Source: Stieleria sedimenti (GTDB lineage Bacteria > Planctomycetota > Planctomycetia > Pirellulales > Pirellulaceae). From it: a stretch of DNA of 38,486 bases. Shown one piece after another: positions 1 through 8,688 of this stretch (its first letter is position 1; each line of letters starts with the position of its first letter). A program made the translations under genes and the position numbers. The stretch lies in contig NZ_JANZKV010000194.1 in NCBI RefSeq assembly GCF_025060895.1, positions 1 through 38,486 of the forward strand, written 5' to 3'. The notes beneath the pieces were generated by a model. It had not been told where the DNA came from. It made no database searches and saw nothing but the letters and a program-made list of their open reading frames with translations.

Positions 1-21
1 AGCCTGCACACCAGCGCATGA

Positions 22-3000
22 TTAATAGGCTTCTTTGGATTGCACACCTTCCCGACGATTGTTCATCAACCCCTCATAGTTCATCTTCTGCTCCTGTTGA
101 AAGACGCCGTTCTGATTGAACAGATTGTTCAGCAACGCCTTTCCGCCTTTCACGCTTTGCCCCGCGGCGGGTTGTTGGGGGAGAGCATCGGCGGGGGCCG
201 CGAACGGGTCGTTGGCCTGAGCCGGTTGTCGGTTCAGCTCTTCTCCACGAGCCTGTTGCAAAAAGACCGCTCCGCGGTGAAACGCATACTGGTCGTCTTG
301 ACCGACCGCGATCACCGTGCTGGTCCCTTCAATCCCGTCGGCGACGAACAACCCGCGTAGATCGGTTTGCCCGGAGACAAATTGGTCATTGGCCGACCCG
401 ATCACTTTGACGTGCACATCGCCGACAAACGCATCCTCGGTTTGATCTTTGACACTGACGCGAACCCGACCCGACACCGAATCTTCTTCCACCGTCAAAG
501 CCAGTGGGCTGACGACCATCAATCCCGACGTGTAGAGATTGTCGGATCGTCCGACGACTAAATACGCGCCTTGTTCATTGAGCGGCAATGCGATCTTCGT
601 TTCGCGGTCTCGGTAATCTTTTCCGTCGCCCAATTCGACCGTCTCTTGATGATACGGTTTGATTCCCGCCAGGTTGATCGCGGTGATCTTGTCCAGATTC
701 CGCTGCGTCAATCCGAATTTCATCAAGTCGATGCGATACACCTTGATCAACACCGACGAGACGTTTCGGTGCTGCAGCAACACTTCACTCTCGTCCTTGG
801 CCAGCAGCGTCGTCACATCGGGCAAGGATACGGATTTACGGCTGAAGAACTCGATCGCTTCGGCGGCGTCCTTGAACCGGTCGCTTACTTTGGCGTACTC
901 ATCGATCGCCTTGGCCGCCTGACCGAGGCTGTGATGGATTTGTCCCATGATGTAGACGGCTTCCCACTTGTTATCCGCTTGACGCGACGCACCCGTTTGG
1001 GGATCCGTAAATGTTGCCTCGGCAACCTTTTGGCACATCCGAAGCGCCTGCTCGTGATCCTGAAGTTCAAAGTAGCAGAATCCGATCATGTACCAGAACG
1101 AATCCAGCAAGCGGCTGTCGGGGTAGCGCTGAGCGTATTGCTGACCACGCCGAATCGCCAGTGTGTACTGCTCCAGATCGATCAATGCCGTCGCCAGCGC
1201 AAAACTGGCTTGATCGCCGGACGGGTCTTCGGGCCAGTTGGTGACAAAGTCGTCCAGCATGCGAATCGAACTGTCGATCAAATCGACACGCGTGATCCCC
1301 GACTCCATCAACTTCTCATCCTCGGCGACCGTCTCGGCACGCCGATAGACCTCCTGGGAGAGCGCATAGCTCGCGGTGGCGACGTAAGATTCAGCGGGGT
1401 AATCACGCAGTAATGACTCCATCGCTTGGACACTTCTCAGAAACTCGCCACGCGCATTCAAAAAGCCGGCGACCTGATTCTCTTTCTCGAAACTCGCTTG
1501 AACAGTCGTGCGATAGACCAAGTAGCTGCGTTCGTATTCGGCGATCTCTCGATACGACTTCGCGACCGTCAGAATTTCCTCAAACGACAACTCGACTTCG
1601 GGGAAACGTTCCTTGATGATTTCAAAGAATCTGACGATCTCCGCATGGTTGCCCAGGTTCATCGAGGCGCGAAACAGTAGCGACACCGTTTCTTTAGAGG
1701 ACTCCGTGCGAAGCTGCCAGTTCTCGTGCAACTGATGAAGTGAATCGTATGCCTTTTGAAATTCACCTTTGTCGAAGTGGACTTTGCCGAGTTCGAACAA
1801 CTCGTCGGGGGTTAGCTTGTATTCGTCAGCGGATGTCTCGCCGAGTGGCAGCACGCGAAGCGATTGCGGCTTGGTGACGGCGATCTCCGAGGGTGAATAG
1901 TAACTTTTCAACACGGCGGGAGCGGTCCGAAAGTTGCCGGGCAGGTACCCCGCCAACGAGTAGCGAATGTCGCCGGGAGTCTTCGAATCGCCGATGTAAA
2001 ACGTGATCGCACCGGGGGTGATGTCGTAGCGATCAAACACGCCGCTGATCGTTTCCTCCAAGATCGTGCAACCCGCCGGGATCGGCTCGATCAACATCAA
2101 GTACGTCCGCAGCGGGCGTGAATTCTGGTAACGCACCCGTGGTGTCAGCGTGACCAGGGCACGCGATCCAACGGGAAGCTCGCTTAACTTGTTCGGCGCC
2201 CAGGAGTGGCTGCCATCGATCACGCGGTATCCGCGGGGAATCGGCCGGCCGTCGACGCGCAATTGATCGGGTTCGTAACGTCGCCCGATCGACCAGTCCG
2301 TCGTGGTGCTGCTGATCGAGTCGGCATCTGAAAAACCTGTCAGGACGGCGCTGTAGGAGAATTCGCCGCGACCTTCCAACTCAAACTCGATCCGTTGCTG
2401 GCCGTCAACGAGCATCTCATCCGGCACGCGGATGCGGCGACTTTCCGCACCCGGATCCAGCGTCAACGGCTCTAGCGGTTCACCGTTGACGTAGATCGTC
2501 ACCGCAACCCGCTCCCGCTTCGGTGGGCTTTGGCCGAAATGCGCCGCCAGCGCCGCGATTGCGGGACCGTTGTCCGATTCCACCGGCCAGCGTGAACCAG
2601 CTCGTGCAGCCAACAGGCGCTCGGCAAGTTTCACCCTCAGCTCCGGTCGCAGGTCCATCCGTTGCAACGCGATCAACTCGAGCGCGGCGATTTCCAGCGA
2701 CGTCCGGCCCACACTCGGTCGCCCGCCGGCCGCGTCGAGATTGACAAGGGGAAGCAGTTCGGCCGCCATCTCGTTGTGCCGAAGCGCCGTCAGAGCCAAC
2801 ATCAATTGCACCAGACCGTAATCGTCCAGTCGATTGCGTTCTCGATACAACCGATTGGCCAACGCAAAATCGCCGGCCCCACACTCGGCCAGCGCCGCCA
2901 ACAGCACCGCTTGACGATTCAAGTCGGTTTCTCCGGCAAACGCCTTTTTCAGCGACGCGACCCCCAATTCAAATTGCCGCTCCGGCACCGCGAATCCCGC

Positions 3001-6000
3001 GCGTCGCGCATGGACCATCGCCCACATCGCCCGTGCGGTGCTGATCGGATCAGCCGGGCCGGCCGAATGACCCGCCAAACTCCAACCGCCATCGTCCCGC
3101 TGCGACGCGATCAGATGACTGACCGCGCCGGCGACGATGCCGCTGACCTGTGTGCCCTCGGGTGAATCCGGCTGTGCGGATCGTCGGAGATGGTTCAACA
3201 CCGCAACGCCGCCGAGACAATCCGACATGCTGCGAGCCAGCAAACTGGTCGGCACACAACGCTGCGGCAAAAACGTTTCGCCACGCAACAGGCTGTCCAG
3301 CAAAGACTGCTGTCGGTCACCGCCGATCATCAATTCCAGCGACTGACCGCGCGTTTTTTGATTCGGCTCCAGTTGAATCAACGCCAGCGTGTTTTGGGAA
3401 GCCACGCCGCTTGCCGTTTGATAGACCGGGAATCCATACGGCAGCACCTCCGCCGTGGAAACGTAGGTGTCCCCTGCTTCGCCTTCACTTCCGATTGTCA
3501 ATTCAAACTGCACTCGGTCCGACTCAACCATCTCGACGGGAAACGTCAGGGTTTCGATCCCGGCGTCCTTGACTTCGAGGGTCTTGTTCTGTTCCAGCGA
3601 CTGGCTTCCCATCGTTGCTTTGAGTGCGACGTTGATCGTCCGCGGACCTTCCAGCGAGTTGTGGACTTCGACGCGAACGTCCGCCTTGTCGCCGACCGTA
3701 AACGCTTGCGGAACGCGGAGTTGTCCGAACAACGTTTTTCGCGTGGTCAGCTCGACCGACTCCGAACCGGCAAGCGTGTCCGTGCTGATTGCACTCGCAC
3801 TCAGTTTCCAGGCCGTTGAAACGGCCGGCATGGTGATTTCGATCTCGGCCTTGCCGTCCTGGTCGGTCACGATGACGGGGTCCCAAAAACCGGTCTCGCC
3901 ACTGATCGCTTGGCCAAACATTCGGACGCCGGTGAGTTGGTTCAATTGGTTGACTTCGTCATCACTCATTCCGTTGACCACCATCAGTTTTCCGTCCAGG
4001 GTTAGACCGTTGATGGTGACGTCGCGGCGCTGCAAACTCTTGCTGTCGACTCGTCCGAGTTTGCTCATCGATGCGGGGGCATTTGCACCCCAGAACGATG
4101 AATCCTTAGTCCATGGTTCATCGCCCAGTTGGCCCGCTTGAACGCCGCGTTGCCCTGATGAACGTCCCATTTGGGCATACAGCGACATCGCCCGCGGCGT
4201 CGCGGTGGTCCCGCGCATCGATTGTTGCTGCATCACGATTTGCTCGCGCATCAGCTGCACCGCGCCGTCGCTGTCGACGTCGACTTCGAAGTTGGCGTCG
4301 AGAGATTGCCAAGACGTTACGCCTCCGGCATCTCCGAAGTCGACGGATTGATTTCGGTCGAACGGCTCCTCCTGGGTGATGACGTCGCCTGCGATCTCCG
4401 CGAATTCCAAGGAGACGTCGTTGTCCGCGAACAGGTCTACGATCGCGTCTGCCTCGGCCAATCGCCGTGATCGCCGTTCCGATTCGACGAGTAGGGCTTC
4501 GTTGATCGAGCGTGTTTGCGTGGCGTAGCGGAATTCGCAACTGGAGGTTTGCCGCATCCGTCGTTGGCGAAGCCCGCTGGTGAACGCCGTCATGATCTCC
4601 TGGCCGGCGGAGCCAAATCGGTCGAGCAAACTCGACTGAACCAGCGACATCGCCAGTTCCGCGGCCACCGGACGGCCACTCGAATCGGTCACTTCGATGC
4701 CCACCTTGACGCGGTCGGTCGGTTGGAGATTCGTCGTCGACGGCGTCAGTTTGACCTGCAATCGTTTGGTGACGACGAAACCGCTGATGGCATGATGCAA
4801 CTTGCTGCGCTGCATCACGCTGGCGGACAGATAGAAGTTCGGCGCCAGATCCGCATCGATCGGAAGGTCGATTTCGTTTTCGCCCTGTTTCAGTTGCACC
4901 AATCGGTGGCCCAGCACCGACGCTCCATCGAAGGTGATCAATGCCAGCGCCGGAGCATCCCGCCAGTGCAGCCGCACGTTGGCGTTGTCGCCGACGCGAT
5001 AGTTGTGCTGGTCGGCCAAAATCCGCAGCCGCGTGGTGTCGTCGTCGCCTGAGATCTGCAACCGTGCCTGTCCGCTGACGGAATTTCCAAATCGGTCGTC
5101 GCCCGTCGCCCGCACGATGTAGGTACCGCTGCGTTCGATCTGGACCGTCTCGCTGGCTTGCCCGTCTTCGGGATCGGTCGTCAGGTTGAAGGCTTCAACC
5201 CGCCGCTCTCCCGTTCGACCGCTCCGATTCCGTCGCGCGGTCACTTGGTTACCCGTCTGGTTCGTGCGATCTGCCCCTGTGACTTCGAACACCTCCAACT
5301 GGACCGCCGTGCCGACCGGTTTGCCTGCGGGATCGACCAGTTTGATATTGACATCAAAGGTTTCACCGGCGATGTAGACCGATCGCCCTGTGGTGACGTT
5401 GACGTTGAATCCGCGTGTGGCGAGAAAGACCGTCTGAGATTGACTGACGTTCCGTTGGGGGCAAGCGACATCGACGGCGATCGCTTGCGATTCGCTGAAC
5501 CGGCGGGTCGGAAATTTGAGTTCGACTTTCCCGTCCGCGTCGGTTTTCGCCGTCTGGCGTTCGCTTTCACCGCCGATCGAGTAGCTGATTTCTTCAGCCG
5601 GCAGCGGTGCGCCGTAATAATATTTTAGCGCAACGGTGGCGGTGATTTCGTCGCCACGAAAGTAGACGTCTTGGTCGGTCTGGATCGTCAGTTGCACCGG
5701 TTCCAGCTTGAATTGTTTGACTTCGAACTGCGATTCGAAGGACAGCTCCGGTTGATTCGGTGTCGAGCGTCGATGGAGATGGATCCGGCAGCGTCCGGGC
5801 ACCGCGCTGGGCGGCAGCACCATGTTGGTGTGAAGCGAACCGAAGGCGTTGAGCGTCACCGTTTCCGTTTTTAGTTTTCGGCCGCGGGTATCGTAAACGT
5901 CCAATGAGAATGTCTCGCCTTCTCGAAACGTGAATCGGTCTTGATCGACCCACCGGACGATGCCTTTGATGTTGACCAATTCCCCCGGTCGATAGACGGG

Positions 6001-8340
6001 GCGATCGGTAAACAGGTACCCCGTGGGCACCAAGCCGACGGCGAAGTCCAGTCCGTTCAGATTGGTCACCGTCGATGCGATCTGGCCTTCGTGGACGGCA
6101 AACACACGCAAGTCTTTGATGTCACGCAAACGCTCCGACTGCGATCGCACGATTCCTTCTGCATCGGTCACCAATTCCTCGAAGACCGACGCCCCGTCGC
6201 TGACCAGCACACTGACTCCCTCGGCCGGCTTTCCGGTTCGCATGTTTTGCGCGAACAAGAACAATTCGTTGCGAGACGATTTGACCAGAATGTCCAAATC
6301 ACTGACAACGACCATGGTCGTTGCTTCCATCTTGTCACTGCTGACGGTGACCGCGGTGACGCCCGGCCCATCGATCGGGATCGTGACCTCCTGATCGATC
6401 CGCTTGAAGGGTTCGTAATCATCGACCGTGTGTTCAAATTGATGGTCGGGGTCGATCAAAGCGATGTCCAGCTTTTCGACGCCGGTGGCCAGGTGCATCT
6501 TGCGAAAGTAATCCGTCATGTCAATCTTGTAGACGGCCACAGAAACCTGTGCCAGGTTTCGCGTCGTGAGCAGAATCCCGGCCTGTTCGTCGCTGCGGAA
6601 TTTGCGTTTCGTCATCACTTGCAACTCTGGGCGGGTCAACCGTGCGATCCGCTGCTTGGCGGCGCCTTCACTGGCTCCCTTGACCTGTTTGTACGACTCG
6701 AGAGCTTCCTTGCGGCGCTCGAGTTGTTCTTCCAACGTGATCCCGATCCGCAACGACGCCAGTGAGGCCTGGTGGGTGTCGGGGTATTTTTCGACCAGAC
6801 GCTGCCAATCTGCGATCGCGTCTTCCAGCAGTTCTCGGCAGGTTTGGTTGAGTCGAATCTCGGCCCCGGAGTGGCCCTTTTTGATCGCCGCGTCGACACG
6901 CTGTTGATGTCGATCCAGTGCATCGCGTTTGTTCATTTCGCCAAATTGCAACAGGATGCTCGGCGCCCGTGGGTCCAGCGGATACTTGTTGAGGAATGTT
7001 TGCCAGAGCGCCCTGGCCTTGGCAAATTCTTTTTCGTGGAGTGCGTATTGGGCGGCGGCGAATTCCGCCCCGATGATCTTTTGTTGAACGTCGGGCCACT
7101 GTGAATCGGTCGGATGTTTTTCCAGAAATTCCTTCCACGCGTCAATCGCTTTGTCAAACTCGTTCTGGGCGAAATACGACTGCCCCAACATGCGTCGTGC
7201 GATCGCCAGCTGGTCGGATCCACGGTAGTCCGGATTGGCGATCAAGCTTTCCAGCCGGTCGATCGCTTGGACGTTGCGTCGCCGCGATTGGTAGCCTTGG
7301 GCGATCTCCAACTCGGCCTTGGGAGCGAGTTTGTGGTCGGGGTAAGTTTTGAGAAACCGTTCCGCCAGTGTGACGCCGAGTTCGAGGTCTCCGTCGGTTG
7401 CCGGGTTCGGCAGCCCGTACGTGTGGGCCAGTCGGTAAGTCGCATTGGCCAGCCGGTCGGCCAAGGCGTCGCTTTGGTCGAGCGGTGGTTCGTGTTTGGA
7501 AAGAAAGTCTTGCCAGGTCCGACGCGCGGCGGAAGGTTGCTTGTTTTCGAGCTGGACCAACCCGAGCCGATACATCGCGTCGGACTGCAGTTCGATGGAC
7601 GCGGACACCCCGGACATCGGATTCGTAGCGCCGTGCTGGGCGAGGAAGTCTTGGTAGGCGTTGGTGGCCTGATCGAGTTGATTGAGCTCTTCGATACAAC
7701 GCGCCACGCGAAATTCAATTTCCTGCCGGCGGTGAACGGTCGGCCCAAGCTTGTTGGCCTCGCGGTAATATTCCAACGCCTGTTTGTAATCGGGTTGTTT
7801 AACGCGAGAGGGATCATTGGCGGGCAAACCCTCGAAGAACCGGTCGGCAAACTCCAGATAGATTTTTGCGAGTTCGTCTTTTCTTCCGCGCGAGAGCAAT
7901 CGTTCGGCTTCGCGCTGGTAGATCTCGCCGGCAAGGTTGTACTGACGATTCATGACCGCGACGGCCGCCCGCCCGAACCTGGAACGGCTGACCCATTCGC
8001 TTTTTGGGAACCGGTTTTCCAGTTCCCGATAGGCCGCGACGGCATCGTCCCGTTGGTCGGCGTGCGACAGCGCGAGCGCTTTCAGATAAAGCAAGTAGTC
8101 CGGCGCGGTGACCGCGTCGTTCTGCAATTCCGACTCGATCGCCTTGACGGCGTCCTGATACCGTCGCGATTGCATCGCGTCATGAATTTCCGTCGGAATG
8201 CGGACCACGCCGGTGATGGAGGGGCGTTCGCCCGAGTCAACCGGATTGGCGGGGTCGGCGGCGTGGACATTTCCGACGCCAGCCCAAATGAGTGAGACCA
8301 AGCACACCCCACGCAACAGGTCCGAGCCGATTCGAGCCAT
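22..8340 (-). CDS. Giant secreted TPR / alpha-2-macroglobulin-like protein, thioester motif absent
   Basis: About 2,772 residues. The ATG at 8340 is preferred over the in-frame GTG at 8355 because GGAG lies 9 nt upstream of it. A signal peptide (residues ~1-28, ending near NVHAAD) points to export. Order of parts: TPR-type helical repeats ~50-580; a macroglobulin-like beta block from ~593 (VYKIDM); an MG2-like domain near 776 (TDRPVYRPGE); the A2M core domain near 1480 (GFWDPVIVTDQDG); the thioester-type helical domain ~1690-1990 (DGGW, DPISTARAMWAM); an MG10/receptor-like region ~2020-2150 (IEPIPAG); a second TPR array from ~2171; a second macroglobulin-like block from ~2525 (VYRIDL); and a Gln/Asn-rich tail. 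Where bacterial A2Ms have CxEQ this protein has CVPT (Cys ~1695), so a covalent thioester trap is unlikely. Family role: periplasmic protease inhibition or envelope defence. The TPRs suggest a scaffold, but the exact role is unknown. Confidence 0.9.
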   Translation of the reverse strand: MARIGSDLLRGVCLVSLIWAGVGNVHAADPANPVDSGERPSITGVVRIPTEIHDAMQSRRYQDAVKAIESELQNDAVTAPDYLLYLKALALSHADQRDDAVAAYRELENRFPKSEWVSRSRFGRAAVAVMNRQYNLAGEIYQREAERLLSRGRKDELAKIYLEFADRFFEGLPANDPSRVKQPDYKQALEYYREANKLGPTVHRRQEIEFRVARCIEELNQLDQATNAYQDFLAQHGATNPMSGVSASIELQSDAMYRLGLVQLENKQPSAARRTWQDFLSKHEPPLDQSDALADRLANATYRLAHTYGLPNPATDGDLELGVTLAERFLKTYPDHKLAPKAELEIAQGYQSRRRNVQAIDRLESLIANPDYRGSDQLAIARRMLGQSYFAQNEFDKAIDAWKEFLEKHPTDSQWPDVQQKIIGAEFAAAQYALHEKEFAKARALWQTFLNKYPLDPRAPSILLQFGEMNKRDALDRHQQRVDAAIKKGHSGAEIRLNQTCRELLEDAIADWQRLVEKYPDTHQASLASLRIGITLEEQLERRKEALESYKQVKGASEGAAKQRIARLTRPELQVMTKRKFRSDEQAGILLTTRNLAQVSVAVYKIDMTDYFRKMHLATGVEKLDIALIDPDHQFEHTVDDYEPFKRIDQEVTIPIDGPGVTAVTVSSDKMEATTMVVVSDLDILVKSSRNELFLFAQNMRTGKPAEGVSVLVSDGASVFEELVTDAEGIVRSQSERLRDIKDLRVFAVHEGQIASTVTNLNGLDFAVGLVPTGYLFTDRPVYRPGELVNIKGIVRWVDQDRFTFREGETFSLDVYDTRGRKLKTETVTLNAFGSLHTNMVLPPSAVPGRCRIHLHRRSTPNQPELSFESQFEVKQFKLEPVQLTIQTDQDVYFRGDEITATVALKYYYGAPLPAEEISYSIGGESERQTAKTDADGKVELKFPTRRFSESQAIAVDVACPQRNVSQSQTVFLATRGFNVNVTTGRSVYIAGETFDVNIKLVDPAGKPVGTAVQLEVFEVTGADRTNQTGNQVTARRNRSGRTGERRVEAFNLTTDPEDGQASETVQIERSGTYIVRATGDDRFGNSVSGQARLQISGDDDTTRLRILADQHNYRVGDNANVRLHWRDAPALALITFDGASVLGHRLVQLKQGENEIDLPIDADLAPNFYLSASVMQRSKLHHAISGFVVTKRLQVKLTPSTTNLQPTDRVKVGIEVTDSSGRPVAAELAMSLVQSSLLDRFGSAGQEIMTAFTSGLRQRRMRQTSSCEFRYATQTRSINEALLVESERRSRRLAEADAIVDLFADNDVSLEFAEIAGDVITQEEPFDRNQSVDFGDAGGVTSWQSLDANFEVDVDSDGAVQLMREQIVMQQQSMRGTTATPRAMSLYAQMGRSSGQRGVQAGQLGDEPWTKDSSFWGANAPASMSKLGRVDSKSLQRRDVTINGLTLDGKLMVVNGMSDDEVNQLNQLTGVRMFGQAISGETGFWDPVIVTDQDGKAEIEITMPAVSTAWKLSASAISTDTLAGSESVELTTRKTLFGQLRVPQAFTVGDKADVRVEVHNSLEGPRTINVALKATMGSQSLEQNKTLEVKDAGIETLTFPVEMVESDRVQFELTIGSEGEAGDTYVSTAEVLPYGFPVYQTASGVASQNTLALIQLEPNQKTRGQSLELMIGGDRQQSLLDSLLRGETFLPQRCVPTSLLARSMSDCLGGVAVLNHLRRSAQPDSPEGTQVSGIVAGAVSHLIASQRDDGGWSLAGHSAGPADPISTARAMWAMVHARRAGFAVPERQFELGVASLKKAFAGETDLNRQAVLLAALAECGAGDFALANRLYRERNRLDDYGLVQLMLALTALRHNEMAAELLPLVNLDAAGGRPSVGRTSLEIAALELIALQRMDLRPELRVKLAERLLAARAGSRWPVESDNGPAIAALAAHFGQSPPKRERVAVTIYVNGEPLEPLTLDPGAESRRIRVPDEMLVDGQQRIEFELEGRGEFSYSAVLTGFSDADSISSTTTDWSIGRRYEPDQLRVDGRPIPRGYRVIDGSHSWAPNKLSELPVGSRALVTLTPRVRYQNSRPLRTYLMLIEPIPAGCTILEETISGVFDRYDITPGAITFYIGDSKTPGDIRYSLAGYLPGNFRTAPAVLKSYYSPSEIAVTKPQSLRVLPLGETSADEYKLTPDELFELGKVHFDKGEFQKAYDSLHQLHENWQLRTESSKETVSLLFRASMNLGNHAEIVRFFEIIKERFPEVELSFEEILTVAKSYREIAEYERSYLVYRTTVQASFEKENQVAGFLNARGEFLRSVQAMESLLRDYPAESYVATASYALSQEVYRRAETVAEDEKLMESGITRVDLIDSSIRMLDDFVTNWPEDPSGDQASFALATALIDLEQYTLAIRRGQQYAQRYPDSRLLDSFWYMIGFCYFELQDHEQALRMCQKVAEATFTDPQTGASRQADNKWEAVYIMGQIHHSLGQAAKAIDEYAKVSDRFKDAAEAIEFFSRKSVSLPDVTTLLAKDESEVLLQHRNVSSVLIKVYRIDLMKFGLTQRNLDKITAINLAGIKPYHQETVELGDGKDYRDRETKIALPLNEQGAYLVVGRSDNLYTSGLMVVSPLALTVEEDSVSGRVRVSVKDQTEDAFVGDVHVKVIGSANDQFVSGQTDLRGLFVADGIEGTSTVIAVGQDDQYAFHRGAVFLQQARGEELNRQPAQANDPFAAPADALPQQPAAGQSVKGGKALLNNLFNQNGVFQQEQKMNYEGLMNNRREGVQSKEAY

Positions 8341-8580
8341 CTGTCGATACTCCACAGTAGCAGGCGCCCGGCCGCCAATCGAAGCAGCACGCCGGGCCAG
8401 AACAGGTTTTCTACCACTCTAACGCATGACACCCGAGCGACGGACGGACTCTGTCAAAACCAACTGTAAAAACATTCTCAGCGTCAGGCCGGGCTGATTG
8501 CGTGTTTCCAGATTGACCAAACCGCTTGAGTCGCTTCCAATTGAACGCCGTGTGGTTATTGTCAGTTTGGAGGATCGCCG

Positions 8581-8688
8581 ATGAAGGTCATTCGGGGCAC
8601 TGTCAAAGTGTTTGGAGAGCGATTCGCTGGCGGCAACGTGACAACCCGGGCCAGTGTTGCCGGCGGTTTGGAAACCGATCATGACTAG
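8581..8688 (+). CDS. Small 35-residue ORF with strong Shine-Dalgarno, overlapping the kinase start
   Basis: The ATG at 8581 is preceded by GGAGG (8569-8573) at 7-nt spacing, the best ribosome site in this part of the window. The product (MKVIRGTVKVFGERF..., ending at TAG 8686-8688) is basic at the start and Gly/Val rich, with no recognisable domain. The stop lies inside the first codons of the downstream kinase (ATG 8681), an 8-nt overlap typical of translational coupling. It may be a leader peptide that feeds ribosomes to the kinase, or a small protein of its own. Only the signals are seen; function is unknown. Confidence 0.45.
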   Translation: MKVIRGTVKVFGERFAGGNVTTRASVAGGLETDHD

